A stretch of DNA of 64,000 nucleotides from Citrobacter sp. FP75 (GTDB taxonomy: Bacteria; Pseudomonadota; Gammaproteobacteria; Enterobacterales; Enterobacteriaceae), in NCBI RefSeq assembly GCF_018342065.1, contig NZ_JAFDOE010000003.1:496001-560000 (forward strand), given 5' to 3'. The notes below the pieces were generated by a model. The model was given only the letters and a program-made list of their open reading frames with translations, ran no database searches and was not told where the DNA came from. This document shows positions 9,469 through 17,369 of the stretch, in pieces (position 1 is the first letter of the stretch; each line of letters begins with the position of its first letter). Position numbers and translations under genes: made by a program.

Positions 9469-10200
9469 TTACTGCGGGAACCACTGGTCGCTAATTTTCT
9501 GGTACGTACCGTCAGCTTTAATGGCGGCCAGCGCGGTATTCAGTTTTTCCAGCAGCGCTTTGTTATCCGGGCGAACGGCAATGCCAAGACCGGTGCCGAA
9601 GTATTGCGGATCGGTAACTTTGTCCGTTGCCACGCCTAACTGCGGGTTGGTTTTCAGCCACTCGTTAACTACGGCGGTGTCGCCAAATACACCATCAATA
9701 CGGCCATTTTTCAGGTCGATAATCGCGTTCTGGTAGCTGTCGTAGGCCACGGTTTTCACTTCAGGATGTTTGTCCTGCAGGTATTTCTGGTGCGTAGTGC
9801 CGTTTTCCATACCAATGCGTTTACCTTTCAGGTCGGCAAAGGTTTTATAGGTATCTTTTTTCGCAATGACCAGCGCTGAGTTAGCATAGTAGGGCTGGGT
9901 AAAGGAAACCTGTTTGCTACGTTCTGGTGTGATATCCATACCGGAAATCACCGCATCATATTTTTTGAATTTCAGCGCGGGGATTAGACTGTCGAAAGCA
10001 TGATTAGTAAAAGTACAGTCAGCCTGCATTTGTTTGCACAGCGCCGTTGCCAGGTCGATGTCAAAACCGACGATTTTATTGCTCGCGTCCAGCGATTCAA
10101 ATGGCGGGTAGGTCGCTGAAACACCGAAATTGATTTTATCAGCAGCTGAGGCGCCAGCGGCGAAAGTTGCAAGTAATGCGGCCAGGACTAACTTTTTCAT
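9469..10200 (-). CDS. artJ: Arginine-binding periplasmic protein ArtJ
   Basis: 243 residues from MKKLVLAALL, the E. coli length; GGGAG lies seven bases before this ATG. A Sec signal ending in GASAA precedes an SBP family 3 domain (INFGVSATYPPFESLDA, FDIDLATALCKQMQADC, SGMDITPERSKQVSF, RIGMENGTTHQKYLQ). It binds L-arginine for the ArtQMP transporter. It is transcribed alone, with its own promoter and terminator, separately from artPIQM, as in E. coli. ARG-box-like sequence lies upstream. Confidence 0.96.
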   Translation of the reverse strand: MKKLVLAALLATFAAGASAADKINFGVSATYPPFESLDASNKIVGFDIDLATALCKQMQADCTFTNHAFDSLIPALKFKKYDAVISGMDITPERSKQVSFTQPYYANSALVIAKKDTYKTFADLKGKRIGMENGTTHQKYLQDKHPEVKTVAYDSYQNAIIDLKNGRIDGVFGDTAVVNEWLKTNPQLGVATDKVTDPQYFGTGLGIAVRPDNKALLEKLNTALAAIKADGTYQKISDQWFPQ

Positions 10201-10264
10201 GGTGGAACTCCCGTCTGTCAATCTTATGATGATTCACCGTGTCTGCGGCGTTGATTTACAATGC

Positions 10265-10310
10265 CATTTAATGAATTTGTATGCAATAAAAATGATTAAA
10301 TATTTTTAAT
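10265..10310 (-). promoter_or_regulatory. Probable ArgR operator (ARG boxes) upstream of artJ
   Basis: The AT-rich stretch contains AATGAATTTGTATGCAA, close to the ARG-box pattern TGAATNNNNATNCA, with a second weaker AATGATTAAATATTTTT half next to it. E. coli artJ is strongly repressed by ArgR, so two boxes here are expected. The right-hand box is degenerate and was not scored with a matrix. Confidence 0.5.
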
Positions 10311-10311
10311 G

Positions 10312-10352
10312 ACATAAAAAAAGACGGGCAGTTGTGAGACTTGCCCGTCTTA
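10312..10352 (-). terminator. Terminator of the artPIQM operon
   Basis: A 10-bp stem (AAGACGGGCA / TGCCCGTCTT) is followed on the minus strand by seven T. It lies about 30 bp after the artM stop and could also work on the other strand, where ATATTTTT follows. Confidence 0.88.
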
Positions 10353-10380
10353 TATTTTTGGGGTTATGCAATTATCCAGC

Positions 10381-11049
10381 TTAATTGCGGTGTTCAAACG
10401 CCAGCGCTTTACGCTCGATTAAGCGCATCATTAACGTCAGCAGTCCGTTAACAATCAGATAAATCACACCCGCCGCGCCGAAGACCATGACGTCATAGGT
10501 GCGACCATACAACAGCTGGCTGTAGCCCATGACTTCCATCAGCGTGATGGTGTAGGCCAGGGAGGTACTTTTAAACACCAGTACCACTTCATTGGAATAC
10601 GAGGAGAGGGCGCGTTTAAAAGCGTACGGCAGCAAAATGGCCAGCGTGTCTTTTTTGCTCATCCCCAGCGCACCGCAGGATTGCCACTGACCTTCCGGGA
10701 TCGCACGGATAGCACCGTAAAACAGCTGCGTGGTATACGCGGCACTGTTTAACGACAGCGCAATCAAGGCGCACAGCCACGGTTCGGAAAGCAGATGCCA
10801 CAGTACCGGATACTCCTGCAACGCAGGAAACTGCCCCGGGCCGTAGTAGATCAGGAAGATTTGCACCAACAGAGGCGTACCGGTAAACAGCGTGATATAG
10901 GCGCGAACCAGCCACACCAGTACCGGTGTTTTCAGCGTCAGGATGACGGTGAAAATCAGCGCCATGATCAGCGCAACCACGATGGAGGCGACCGTCAGCG
11001 TCAGGCTGGTATGCAGCCCTTTCATCAGTTCAGGTAAATACTCAAGCAT
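10381..11049 (-). CDS. artM: Arginine ABC transporter permease ArtM
   Basis: 222 residues, with the HisM/GlnP permease fold: about five membrane segments and the EAA-type cytoplasmic loop (AIRAIPEGQWQSCGALGMSK) that docks on the ATPase ArtP. It shares one base with the artQ stop, so the two permease subunits are coupled. With ArtQ it forms the membrane channel of the arginine importer. Confidence 0.96.
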   Translation of the reverse strand: MLEYLPELMKGLHTSLTLTVASIVVALIMALIFTVILTLKTPVLVWLVRAYITLFTGTPLLVQIFLIYYGPGQFPALQEYPVLWHLLSEPWLCALIALSLNSAAYTTQLFYGAIRAIPEGQWQSCGALGMSKKDTLAILLPYAFKRALSSYSNEVVLVFKSTSLAYTITLMEVMGYSQLLYGRTYDVMVFGAAGVIYLIVNGLLTLMMRLIERKALAFEHRN

Positions 11050-11765
11050 CAGCCCGGTCTCCGCTCAAAACGTGTCGCGCGCAGGTCAATGCGTTTGAGA
11101 ATGTACTGACTCACCAGCGTAATCACCAGATAAATGGCCGCTGCCACGATGTACCAGGTAAACGGCTCCTGGGTACGCGTAGCAATGCTTTTGGTTTGCA
11201 GCATCAGATCGTTGACGCTGATAAGGCTGACCAGCGCGGTATCTTTCAGCAATACCAGCCACTGGTTGCCCAGACCCGGCAAAGCGTGACGCCACATCTG
11301 CGGCATGACCAGGCGAAAGAAGATCGCGGTTTTAGACAGCCCCAGCGCCTGGCCTGATTCCCATTGCCCGAGCGGAACGGCTTTCAGCGCGCCACGCAGC
11401 GTTTGCGACGCATAGGCCGCATACAACAATGACAGCGCGATAACCCCGCACAGGAACGGGCTGACGTCGAAGTTTTCGATCTGCATCTGTACCGGGATCT
11501 GCACGAACCCAAGATTTACCGTAAACCCGTCCGCCAGCGTCAGCAGCAGCTGTGAAGAACCGAAATAGATAAACAGAACCACCAGAATTTCAGGTAGCCC
11601 TCGCAGGAGTGTGACCAGGGCCGAGCCTGTCCATGCCACCAGGCGCCATTTTGCAGACTCCCAGACGGCAAAAAGCATCGCGAGTGCCAGGCCAATGATC
11701 AGCGCACAAACGGCAAGGCCGACGGTCATCCCGGCGGCGCTTGCTAAAGGAAAAAATTCATTCAT
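11049..11765 (-). CDS. artQ: Arginine ABC transporter permease ArtQ
   Basis: 238 residues, the partner permease of ArtM. The EAA loop is [19 protein letters not shown] and the rest is hydrophobic helices. It starts six bases after the artI stop and ends overlapping artM, the usual artPIQM packing. Confidence 0.96.
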   Translation of the reverse strand: MNEFFPLASAAGMTVGLAVCALIIGLALAMLFAVWESAKWRLVAWTGSALVTLLRGLPEILVVLFIYFGSSQLLLTLADGFTVNLGFVQIPVQMQIENFDVSPFLCGVIALSLLYAAYASQTLRGALKAVPLGQWESGQALGLSKTAIFFRLVMPQMWRHALPGLGNQWLVLLKDTALVSLISVNDLMLQTKSIATRTQEPFTWYIVAAAIYLVITLVSQYILKRIDLRATRFERRPG

Positions 11766-11771
11766 CTAATA

Positions 11772-12503
11772 TTACTTCTGGAACCATTTGTTATAGATGG
11801 TTTCGTACGTTCCATCTTTCTTCACTTTTTCCAGCGCAGTGTTGAATTTCTGCTGCAGCTCGGTATTGCCCTGGCGCACCGCGATGCCCAGACCGGTACC
11901 GAAGTAATCTTTATCGGTGACTTTATCACCCACGGCGGCCAGTTTCGGATTGTCTTTCAGCCATTCAGTTACGACGGCAGTATCACCGAAGACGCCATCA
12001 ATACGCCCGTTCTGCAGGTCAAGTTTGGCATTCTGGTAGCTGTCATACGGAACGGTGGTGACTTCCGGATGTTTATCCATGATGAATTTCTGGTGCGTGG
12101 TGCCGTTTTGTACGCCGACTTTCTTGCCTTTCAGCTGGTCAATACTGGTGTATTTACCCTGTTGACCAACAAACAGCGCGGAGTTGTCGTAGTAAGGCGT
12201 GGTGAACAGCACCTGCTTTTCACGCTCTGGCGTGATGTCCATACCGGCCATCACTGCGTCAAAACGACGGAATTTCAGGCTGGGGATCAGGCTGTCGAAG
12301 GCCTGGTTAGTGAAGGTACAGGTAGCGTCGATCTCTTTACACAGCGCGTTCGCCAGATCAACGTCAAAACCCACGATGTTGTTATTGGCATCGATGGATT
12401 CAAACGGAGGATAAGACGCTTCGGTTGCGAAACGAACGGTTTGGGCTGCGGTAGCGGAAAGGCTAAAACCTGCGATTAGCGCGGCAATCAGAACTTTTTT
12501 CAT
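11772..12503 (-). CDS. artI: Arginine/ornithine-type periplasmic binding protein ArtI
   Basis: 243 residues from MKKVLIAALIAGFSLSATAA, a clear Sec signal. The SBP3 domain closely resembles that of ArtJ (SYPPFESIDANN, GMDITPEREKQVLF, KVGVQNGTTHQKFIM, GRIDGVFGDTAVV), so the two are paralogues. The upstream in-frame extension of 39 codons overlaps artP and is not used by homologues. ArtI lies inside the artPIQM operon, whereas ArtJ is the separately regulated high-affinity arginine binder. Confidence 0.95.
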   Translation of the reverse strand: MKKVLIAALIAGFSLSATAAQTVRFATEASYPPFESIDANNNIVGFDVDLANALCKEIDATCTFTNQAFDSLIPSLKFRRFDAVMAGMDITPEREKQVLFTTPYYDNSALFVGQQGKYTSIDQLKGKKVGVQNGTTHQKFIMDKHPEVTTVPYDSYQNAKLDLQNGRIDGVFGDTAVVTEWLKDNPKLAAVGDKVTDKDYFGTGLGIAVRQGNTELQQKFNTALEKVKKDGTYETIYNKWFQK

Positions 12504-12519
12504 TGTATTGTCCCGAATC

Positions 12520-13248
12520 TTAGTGAGAAAGATAGTTTTTAAACGCTTCGGTTTGCGGGTTGGCAAAGCAGCTCGCATCCCCAAACTCGACGATATGACC
12601 GTTTTCCATATACACCACACGACTGGCCGTTTTACGAGCCACTTCCACTTCGTGGGTGACGATCACCTGAGTAATTTTGGTTTCTGCCAGCTCACGGATG
12701 ATGCTGACGATTTGTGCGGTAATTTCCGGGTCAAGGGCTGCAGTCGGTTCATCAAACAGCAGCACCTGCGGCTCCATCATCAACGCACGGGCAATAGCCA
12801 CACGCTGTTGCTGACCGCCGGAGAGATGCAGTGGGTAACGATCGCTGTAGGGCTTCAGACGCAGACGTTCCAGCAGCTTCTCGGCGCGCGCCAGTGCCTG
12901 ATCTTTTGTCAGACCCAGCACGCGGCAGGGGGCTTCGATCAGGTTCTGCTGCACCGTAAGATGCGGCCAAAGATTGTATTGCTGAAAGACCATACCCACG
13001 TTCTGACGCAGCTCACGAATGGCTTTATCGGACGGAGTTTTCGTGAAGTCGAAACGGTTACCGGCAATAGAGAGCGTGCCCGAACGCGGCATCTCAAGCA
13101 GGTTGAGTACGCGCAGCAGCGAGCTTTTCCCGGCTCCGCTTGGGCCAAGTAACACCAGTGTTTCGCCCTGAGGGCAATCCAGCGTGATATCGAACAGCGC
13201 CTGATGTGCGCCGTAGAAGCAATTAATGCCGTTTAATTGAATACTCAT
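12520..13248 (-). CDS. artP: Arginine ABC transporter ATPase ArtP
   Basis: 242 residues from [13 protein letters not shown], as in E. coli; the longer frame reaching 13320 reads through the promoter region. Walker A is [11 protein letters not shown], the signature [15 protein letters not shown], Walker [15 protein letters not shown] and the switch histidine IVTHEVEV. It powers ArtQM. It is the first gene of artP-artI-artQ-artM. Confidence 0.96.
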   Translation of the reverse strand: MSIQLNGINCFYGAHQALFDITLDCPQGETLVLLGPSGAGKSSLLRVLNLLEMPRSGTLSIAGNRFDFTKTPSDKAIRELRQNVGMVFQQYNLWPHLTVQQNLIEAPCRVLGLTKDQALARAEKLLERLRLKPYSDRYPLHLSGGQQQRVAIARALMMEPQVLLFDEPTAALDPEITAQIVSIIRELAETKITQVIVTHEVEVARKTASRVVYMENGHIVEFGDASCFANPQTEAFKNYLSH

Positions 13249-13291
13249 TGACACTCGTATACTGGCAGTCTGATAGCTATTGAAGCCGCAG

Positions 13292-13348
13292 ATACTACCT
13301 TTGACAGAATAGTTATGCAATATTTATGCGTTAAAAGTTAAATGCAAA
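13292..13348 (-). promoter_or_regulatory. artP promoter with ARG-box-like sequence
   Basis: On the minus strand TTGCAT (13320-13315) and TAGTAT (13297-13292) are 17 bp apart, a good sigma-70 match. The -35 lies inside a TATGCA-rich stretch (GAATAGTTATGCAATA on the plus strand) resembling an ARG box, so ArgR could block polymerase. The promoter is clear; the operator is tentative. Confidence 0.55.
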
Positions 13349-13402
13349 CCGCATTCTTCTCTAAACATAGCACAAAATAGCGGGGCCACCAGCGGGCAAG
13401 AA

Positions 13403-13438
13403 TAATTGTCGGCATTCTATGCAGAATGCCAGACAATT
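13403..13438 (-). terminator. Hairpin after ybjP, likely terminator
   Basis: ATTGTC-GGCATTC, loop TATGCA, GAATGCC-A-GACAAT forms a 13-bp stem with one bulge. On the minus strand it is followed by the only moderately T-rich TATTCTTG. It separates ybjP from artP. Confidence 0.6.
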
Positions 13439-13475
13439 TATGGGGGTTATGATTTTAGCGGTTGAATGACGTGGG

Positions 13476-13991
13476 TTAGCGGTTTTCTACAGACTGGCGC
13501 AGCGTCCCGGCTGGCGCGTGTACGCTGCCGCCCAGATAGCGTACATCATCCACGACCCAGCATTGGCCTTCACGGATCATCAGCACTTCGTCACGCCAGC
13601 TCTGGTCACCCTGCTTAAGCTCTACGCGTAGCGGAATATTGCGTGCATCACTATTCGGAATAGTTGATGCACTGGCAACGCTGGCGCTGTCCGGCAAGGT
13701 AGTGCGACTGGAGAAAGGATCGCTGTTCAGCAGTTCGCGGTGTGAGTTATCGCGGCTGGCATCGGTCAGCAATTTTGCCAGGTCGTCACTTAAGTATGGA
13801 CGCAGGGCGGTGATGTCGTTGCTACGATGCTGAATGCGATAATCATAAAACTGTTGAGCCACGCTGTCCGGCCCGCCTTCCACGCAGGCGCCGCTACGCG
13901 TGCCGTTGTCTTTATAGGCCGGGGTGACGGTGGTACAGGCGCTGAGAAGAAGTGCACAGGGGACCAGCAGAGAGAGTTTCGAGTAGCGCAT
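13476..13991 (-). CDS. ybjP: Outer-membrane-type lipoprotein YbjP
   Basis: 171 residues with a lipoprotein signal (MRYSKLSLLVPCALLLSAC, lipobox LSAC at about residue 19). The mature part has RPYLSDDLAKLL and VLMIREGQCWVVDDVRYLG, a DUF3828-like layout. Serine after the lipid-bearing cysteine is replaced by threonine and there is no Asp+2, so outer-membrane sorting is expected. Function is unknown. It stands at the left edge of the accessory islet; in E. coli its divergent neighbour is ybjQ. Confidence 0.9.
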   Translation of the reverse strand: MRYSKLSLLVPCALLLSACTTVTPAYKDNGTRSGACVEGGPDSVAQQFYDYRIQHRSNDITALRPYLSDDLAKLLTDASRDNSHRELLNSDPFSSRTTLPDSASVASASTIPNSDARNIPLRVELKQGDQSWRDEVLMIREGQCWVVDDVRYLGGSVHAPAGTLRQSVENR

Positions 13992-14491
13992 AATGATTTC
14001 CTTATAAGCTTTCTACTAATAGTGTTCTACGGGGGACAATTCTATCCTTTCAATAACTGTATAATCATTCAACAGCTTGTTTTGTCATACATAAATTCGC
14101 AGATTGCACCTTTTAGAGCATCTGTGGGTTCTTACTGCTAACCTCGGTTAAGTATATCAAACTGAGACGTGGTGTTGTCGCCATCGATGCTCCCTATAGT
14201 GTATAGGCCATCTACGTATCTGCATGCTTATTTACGAGACGATAAAATGTGGGATAACGGATTGCGGCCTGTAGGCATAAAAGTGTCGCGTACGCTATCA
14301 GGATATCCGGATGGCTAAAATAAGAGTTGATTAATCCGTATACCCATGCGTTAATAGCGGAGTCGGTTTGAAGAACAGACGATTTACAAAGTAGTTTACT
14401 CAAGCAGTTCTCATTTTCAGGTTTATCCAATTATCCCTTCTTTGAGTCTCTCCGCTAAGCACTAAGTCGATTCTGTAATAAAACCAAATAT
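13992..14491 (+). other. AT-rich gap between ybjP and the cold-shock gene
   Basis: About 500 bp hold the divergent ybjP upstream region and, towards the right, what must be the promoter and most of the long leader of the cold-shock gene. I see no convincing gene here. This is the left end of the ybjP-ybjQ islet and is visibly AT-rich (the line at 14041-14100 has 18 G/C in 60). Confidence 0.5.
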
Positions 14492-14515
14492 GCCTAAAGG
14501 CTCAAATTAAGGAAT
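14492..14515 (+). promoter_or_regulatory. Cold-shock mRNA leader with CspA-type upstream box
   Basis: GCCTAAAGGCTCAAATTAAGGA lies just before the start codon and closely resembles the conserved upstream box (GCCGAAAGGC followed by an AT-rich Shine-Dalgarno region) of cspA, cspB and cspG leaders, which promotes translation at low temperature. This indicates that the gene is a genuinely cold-inducible member, not a constitutive cspC/cspE type. The transcription start was not located. Confidence 0.7.
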
Positions 14516-14522
14516 AAAATAG

Positions 14523-14735
14523 ATGTCTAATAAAATGACTGGTTTAGTTAAGTGGTTCAATCCTGAAAAAGGTTTCGGATTCATCACACCAAAAGATGGT
14601 AGCAAAGATGTGTTTGTTCATTTTTCTGCTATTCAAAGTAACGACTTTAAAACGCTGAATGAAAATCAGGAAGTCGAATTTAGTGTGGAGCAGGGACCTA
14701 AAGGCCCATCCGCTGTTAATGTTGTGGCGCTCTAA
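14523..14735 (+). CDS. cspG: CspA-family cold-shock protein, CspG/CspB-like
   Basis: 70 residues. Both RNA-binding motifs are present: KGFGFITP (RNP1) and DVFVHF (RNP2), and the N terminus [17 protein letters not shown] is that of CspG/CspB. The C-terminal half ([23 protein letters not shown]) is closest to my memory of CspG. It should act as an RNA chaperone during cold shock. AAGGA lies nine bases before the ATG. The gene is not at the E. coli cspG locus; it sits in the accessory islet between ybjP and ybjQ, so it may be an extra copy. The YmcF-like gene directly after it is the same pairing as E. coli cspG-ymcF. Confidence 0.85.
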   Translation: MSNKMTGLVKWFNPEKGFGFITPKDGSKDVFVHFSAIQSNDFKTLNENQEVEFSVEQGPKGPSAVNVVAL

Positions 14736-14742
14736 GGTAACT

Positions 14743-14934
14743 ATTATTACTAATCATATTCACTTTCGTTGCCCATGTTGCCATGGGTCACAGTACAGAA
14801 CATCGAGCTTCGATGTTACTGATGGAAATCCTTTCGGCGCGAAATGTATTTTTTGCAAATCTAAAATGATCACATTTGATAACGTTGCAATGTACATTCG
14901 TTCTGGCCAAACGCCATTGGATTTCAGAAAATAA
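14743..14934 (+). CDS. ymcF: YmcF/YnfQ-like cold-shock microprotein with ATT start
   Basis: A 63-codon frame that contains no suitable ATG, GTG or TTG. The upstream in-frame ATGs lie inside cspG in another frame. AAGG overlaps the cspG stop and is five bases before ATT at 14743. In E. coli the homologous microproteins YmcF and YnfQ, downstream of cspG and cspI, were reported to initiate at ATT, so the same start is proposed here. The product has two CxxC pairs (HFRCPCCHGS and AKCIFCKS), a zinc-ribbon-like arrangement, then ITFDNVAMYIRSG. Function is unknown; co-transcription with the cold-shock gene suggests cold-induced expression. Confidence 0.8.
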   Translation: MITNHIHFRCPCCHGSQYRTSSFDVTDGNPFGAKCIFCKSKMITFDNVAMYIRSGQTPLDFRK

Positions 14935-14937
14935 ATG

Positions 14938-14966
14938 TTTAAGGCTCTTTTTGGGGCCTTTTTAAC
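14938..14966 (+). terminator. Terminator of the cspG-ymcF unit
   Basis: AAGGCTC, loop TTTTT, GGGGCCTT forms a stem with one wobble or offset pair and is followed by TTTTTAA, immediately after the ymcF stop. Confidence 0.7.
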
Positions 14967-15044
14967 GACTTAGCAGGTACATTTCTATTACAATTAACCC
15001 GTTGTTGGGTTCAGTATGTGTATCTATTACCATAAATAAAATAA

Positions 15045-15689
15045 CTAACCAATAATCGCGATCCCAAGGCGCTCCATTATTAATGACGCCTGATAGCTGT
15101 CCAACTTGACGCCTTGTAAATCAACTCCACGCACATCTAAATCACCAAGCTCGGAATTTGTGAGATCGCAATGGGTAAAGTTTGCTGCCCGCCAGTCTAA
15201 TGATGAGAATTCACCTCCTGAGAGGTCTGAACCGCTAAATGTTGCTCCAGGGATCTGAGTGCCAATCCAACGGTTTTCCCACAGTTCACACTTTTCGAGT
15301 ACGACTTTCGAAAAATTGGCATAGCTCAGATTGGTGTTAGTGATATAAGCACTACAGAACCAGGTGCGTGTTGTTATCATGTTCATAAAACTCGCGCCAC
15401 GAAAATCAGCACCTTGAGCGCGACAGGCGCGAATTTCTATTCCAAGCGCACTGATATTCCTGAAATCCGCCATGGATAAATCGCAACTTTTGAAAATGGC
15501 ATCTTTCAGGATGGCGCGGTTGAAATTACATCCCTTTTGGCTTTCGCGGTCATAGAACTGGCAGCCAATAAATTCAGTACCGCTAAGATCTGCGCCCGAA
15601 AAATCACAGTTAAAAAACGTGCTGTTTTCAATTCTCGCGCCAGTAAAGCGATTTCTGTCAATTCTTTCGCCATCTAAAGCCAGGGTCAT
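15045..15689 (-). CDS. qnrB: QnrB-family pentapeptide-repeat quinolone resistance protein
   Basis: 214 residues, the QnrB length. The protein is a string of A(D/N)LXX-type pentapeptides in two blocks (GADLSGTEF, DLSMADFRN, GADFRGASF, NLSYANFSK, GSDLSGGEF, GVDLQGVKL) that fold into the right-handed quadrilateral beta-helix. The linker with MITTRTWFCSAYI and the C-terminal RLGIAIIG dimer region match QnrB. Qnr proteins bind DNA gyrase and topoisomerase IV and shield them from quinolones. Compared with QnrB1 from memory there are roughly 17-18 substitutions, for example DGERIDRNRFTGARIE and IGTQIPGATF, so this is a divergent allele. No integron, ISCR or transposase is nearby, so the gene looks resident. 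Confidence 0.95.
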   Translation of the reverse strand: MTLALDGERIDRNRFTGARIENSTFFNCDFSGADLSGTEFIGCQFYDRESQKGCNFNRAILKDAIFKSCDLSMADFRNISALGIEIRACRAQGADFRGASFMNMITTRTWFCSAYITNTNLSYANFSKVVLEKCELWENRWIGTQIPGATFSGSDLSGGEFSSLDWRAANFTHCDLTNSELGDLDVRGVDLQGVKLDSYQASLIMERLGIAIIG

Positions 15690-15699
15690 AGTTGTATGC

Positions 15700-15715
15700 C
15701 TGTTTTTTTATACAG
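15700..15715 (-). promoter_or_regulatory. LexA (SOS) box of qnrB
   Basis: On the minus strand CTGTATAAAAAAACAG matches the LexA consensus CTGT-N8-ACAG and is the site I recall for other qnrB genes. It lies between the -10 and the start codon, so LexA should repress qnrB until DNA damage, including quinolone damage, triggers SOS. Confidence 0.93.
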
Positions 15716-15722
15716 TACAACG

Positions 15723-15752
15723 ATACTAAACTGATTTAGCGCCGAGCGTCAA
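15723..15752 (-). promoter_or_regulatory. qnrB promoter
   Basis: On the minus strand TTGACG (15752-15747) and TAGTAT (15728-15723) are separated by 18 bp. The LexA box starts eight bases after the -10, overlapping the expected transcription start. Confidence 0.75.
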
Positions 15753-15756
15753 ACCT

Positions 15757-16071
15757 TCAGTCATCTTTTTCAACATCCGCTTCTGGCCTCTGCTCATTGG
15801 GCTTGGTTGAGGAAACTTTATATGGGAATATATGCAAGGCATTGGCTGCCATGGGGTAAACACCGAGGCACTCAGTTTTGGTTATAATTTCTTCTTCTGA
15901 CAGGAAAGAGGAAGGTTCTCGCCCGCCCCACAGGTTAATCCCTTCAGGAATATCGTTTCTGCTGTATTCCTCGGCAATTTCGATGGTTCTGCCATTATTC
16001 AGTTCAATGACCACACTTTTCCCGTCGACCGGAATCAAATTTCCATCATTGTCAGTTGTGTAGATCTTCAT
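15757..16071 (-). CDS. Unknown 104-residue protein
   Basis: I do not recognise this protein. It has a strong start (AAGGAG five bases before ATG). It is acidic and hydrophilic, with an N-terminal MKIYTTDNDGNLIPVDGKS and a middle part INLWGGREPSSFLSEEE, ending in a charged tail EADVEKDD. There is no signal peptide or membrane segment, so it is probably cytoplasmic. It ends five bases before the qnrB -35 box and is on the same strand. The islet context and AT-rich base use suggest an accessory gene. The clear ribosome site and coding-like composition make it likely real. Confidence 0.7.
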   Translation of the reverse strand: MKIYTTDNDGNLIPVDGKSVVIELNNGRTIEIAEEYSRNDIPEGINLWGGREPSSFLSEEEIITKTECLGVYPMAANALHIFPYKVSSTKPNEQRPEADVEKDD

Positions 16072-16218
16072 TACATCTCCTTAACGTGCTGAAAAATAAT
16101 ATGCCTCTGGGCAAACTTAGGTCATTTTGAAAATTATACAATCAGAACCTTTCAATGATAGTGTTTCGGTTCGATAATGCCTTAAGACTGTGTTCTTAGC
16201 GCAACAAGGAGATGTACC

Positions 16219-16542
16219 ATGCAGTTTTCGACAACCCCTACGCTGGAAGGGCAGAGCATCGTGGAGTACTGCGGTGTGGTGACCGGCGAAGCCATTTTAG
16301 GCGCGAATATTTTCCGCGATTTTTTTGCCGGCATTCGTGACATTGTTGGCGGTCGCTCCGGCGCGTATGAAAAAGAGCTACGCAAAGCCCGTGAAATTGC
16401 CTTCCAGGAACTCGGCGAACAGGCGAAGGCGCTGGGCGCGGATGCGGTTGTCGGTATCGATATTGATTACGAAACCGTGGGCAAAGACGGCAGCATGCTG
16501 ATGGTGAGCGTCAGCGGCACTGCGGTGAAAACTCGCCGATGA
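16219..16542 (+). CDS. ybjQ: YbjQ family protein (UPF0145/heavy-metal-binding domain)
   Basis: 107 residues, the family length. The fold marks are [20 protein letters not shown], the [14 protein letters not shown] segment and [13 protein letters not shown]. Members form small oligomers and are of unknown function. AAGGAG lies seven bases before the ATG. It overlaps amiD by four bases (ATGA), so the two are coupled. It marks the right edge of the accessory islet. Confidence 0.93.
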
Positions 16543-17369
16543 AGCGTCTGCTGTGTCTGCTGGCATTTGCCGTGCTACTGACGGGATGTGCCAGCGAAAA
16601 AGGGATTGTCGACAAAGACGGGTATCAACTTGATACCCGCCGTCAGGCGCAGGCTGCTTATCCGCGCATTAAAGTGCTGGTTATTCACTACACAGCCGAT
16701 GATTTTGACTCGTCTCTGGCTACGCTGACCGATAAAAACGTCAGCTCGCACTATCTGATCCCGGCCGTACCGCCGCTGCATGGCGGTAAGCCGCGTATCT
16801 GGCAACTGGTTCCGGAAAAAGATCTGGCCTGGCATGCGGGAATTAGCTTCTGGCGCGGTGCCACCCGTATTAACGATACCTCGATTGGCATTGAGCTGGA
16901 AAACCGTGGCTGGCAGAAATCAGCGGGCGTGAAATATTTTGCTCCGTTTGAGCCGACGCAGATCCAGGCGTTGATCCCGCTGGCAAAGGATATTATTGCC
17001 CGCTACGACATCAAGGCGCAAAACGTGGTGGCTCACGCGGATGTTGCGCCGCAGCGCAAAGACGATCCCGGCCCGCTGTTTCCCTGGCGTGAACTGGCGG
17101 CACAGGGCATTGGCGCCTGGCCAGATGCGCAGCGCGTTGCGTTTTATCTCGGCGGACGCACGCCCCATACGCCGGTAGAAACCGCAGCGTTGCTTGATCT
17201 GCTGTCGCGCTATGGTTACGAGGTGAAACCGGACATGACGCCGCGTGAACAACAGCGGGTGATTATGGCGTTCCAGATGCACTTCCGCCCGGCGTTGTGG
17301 AACGGCGTGGCGGATGCAGAAACTCAGGCGATTGCCGAAGCGTTACTGGAGAAATACGGGCAGGGCTAG
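16539..17369 (+). CDS. amiD: N-acetylmuramoyl-L-alanine amidase AmiD (lipoprotein)
   Basis: 276 residues. A lipoprotein signal ends at the lipobox LTGC (about residue 17). The Amidase_2 domain shows [11 protein letters not shown] and [15 protein letters not shown], which carry the zinc ligands; a C-terminal peptidoglycan-binding domain ([19 protein letters not shown]) follows. The enzyme is anchored in the outer membrane and cleaves the amide between MurNAc and L-Ala, including anhydro-muropeptides. It ends overlapping the convergent ybjS by four bases. Confidence 0.95.

Noticed and set aside
14212-14430. Minus-strand 72-codon frame with TTG start and GAAGGG upstream
   Set aside because: It overlaps the expected promoter and leader of the cold-shock gene and has no recognisable domain; the ribosome-site match is probably chance.
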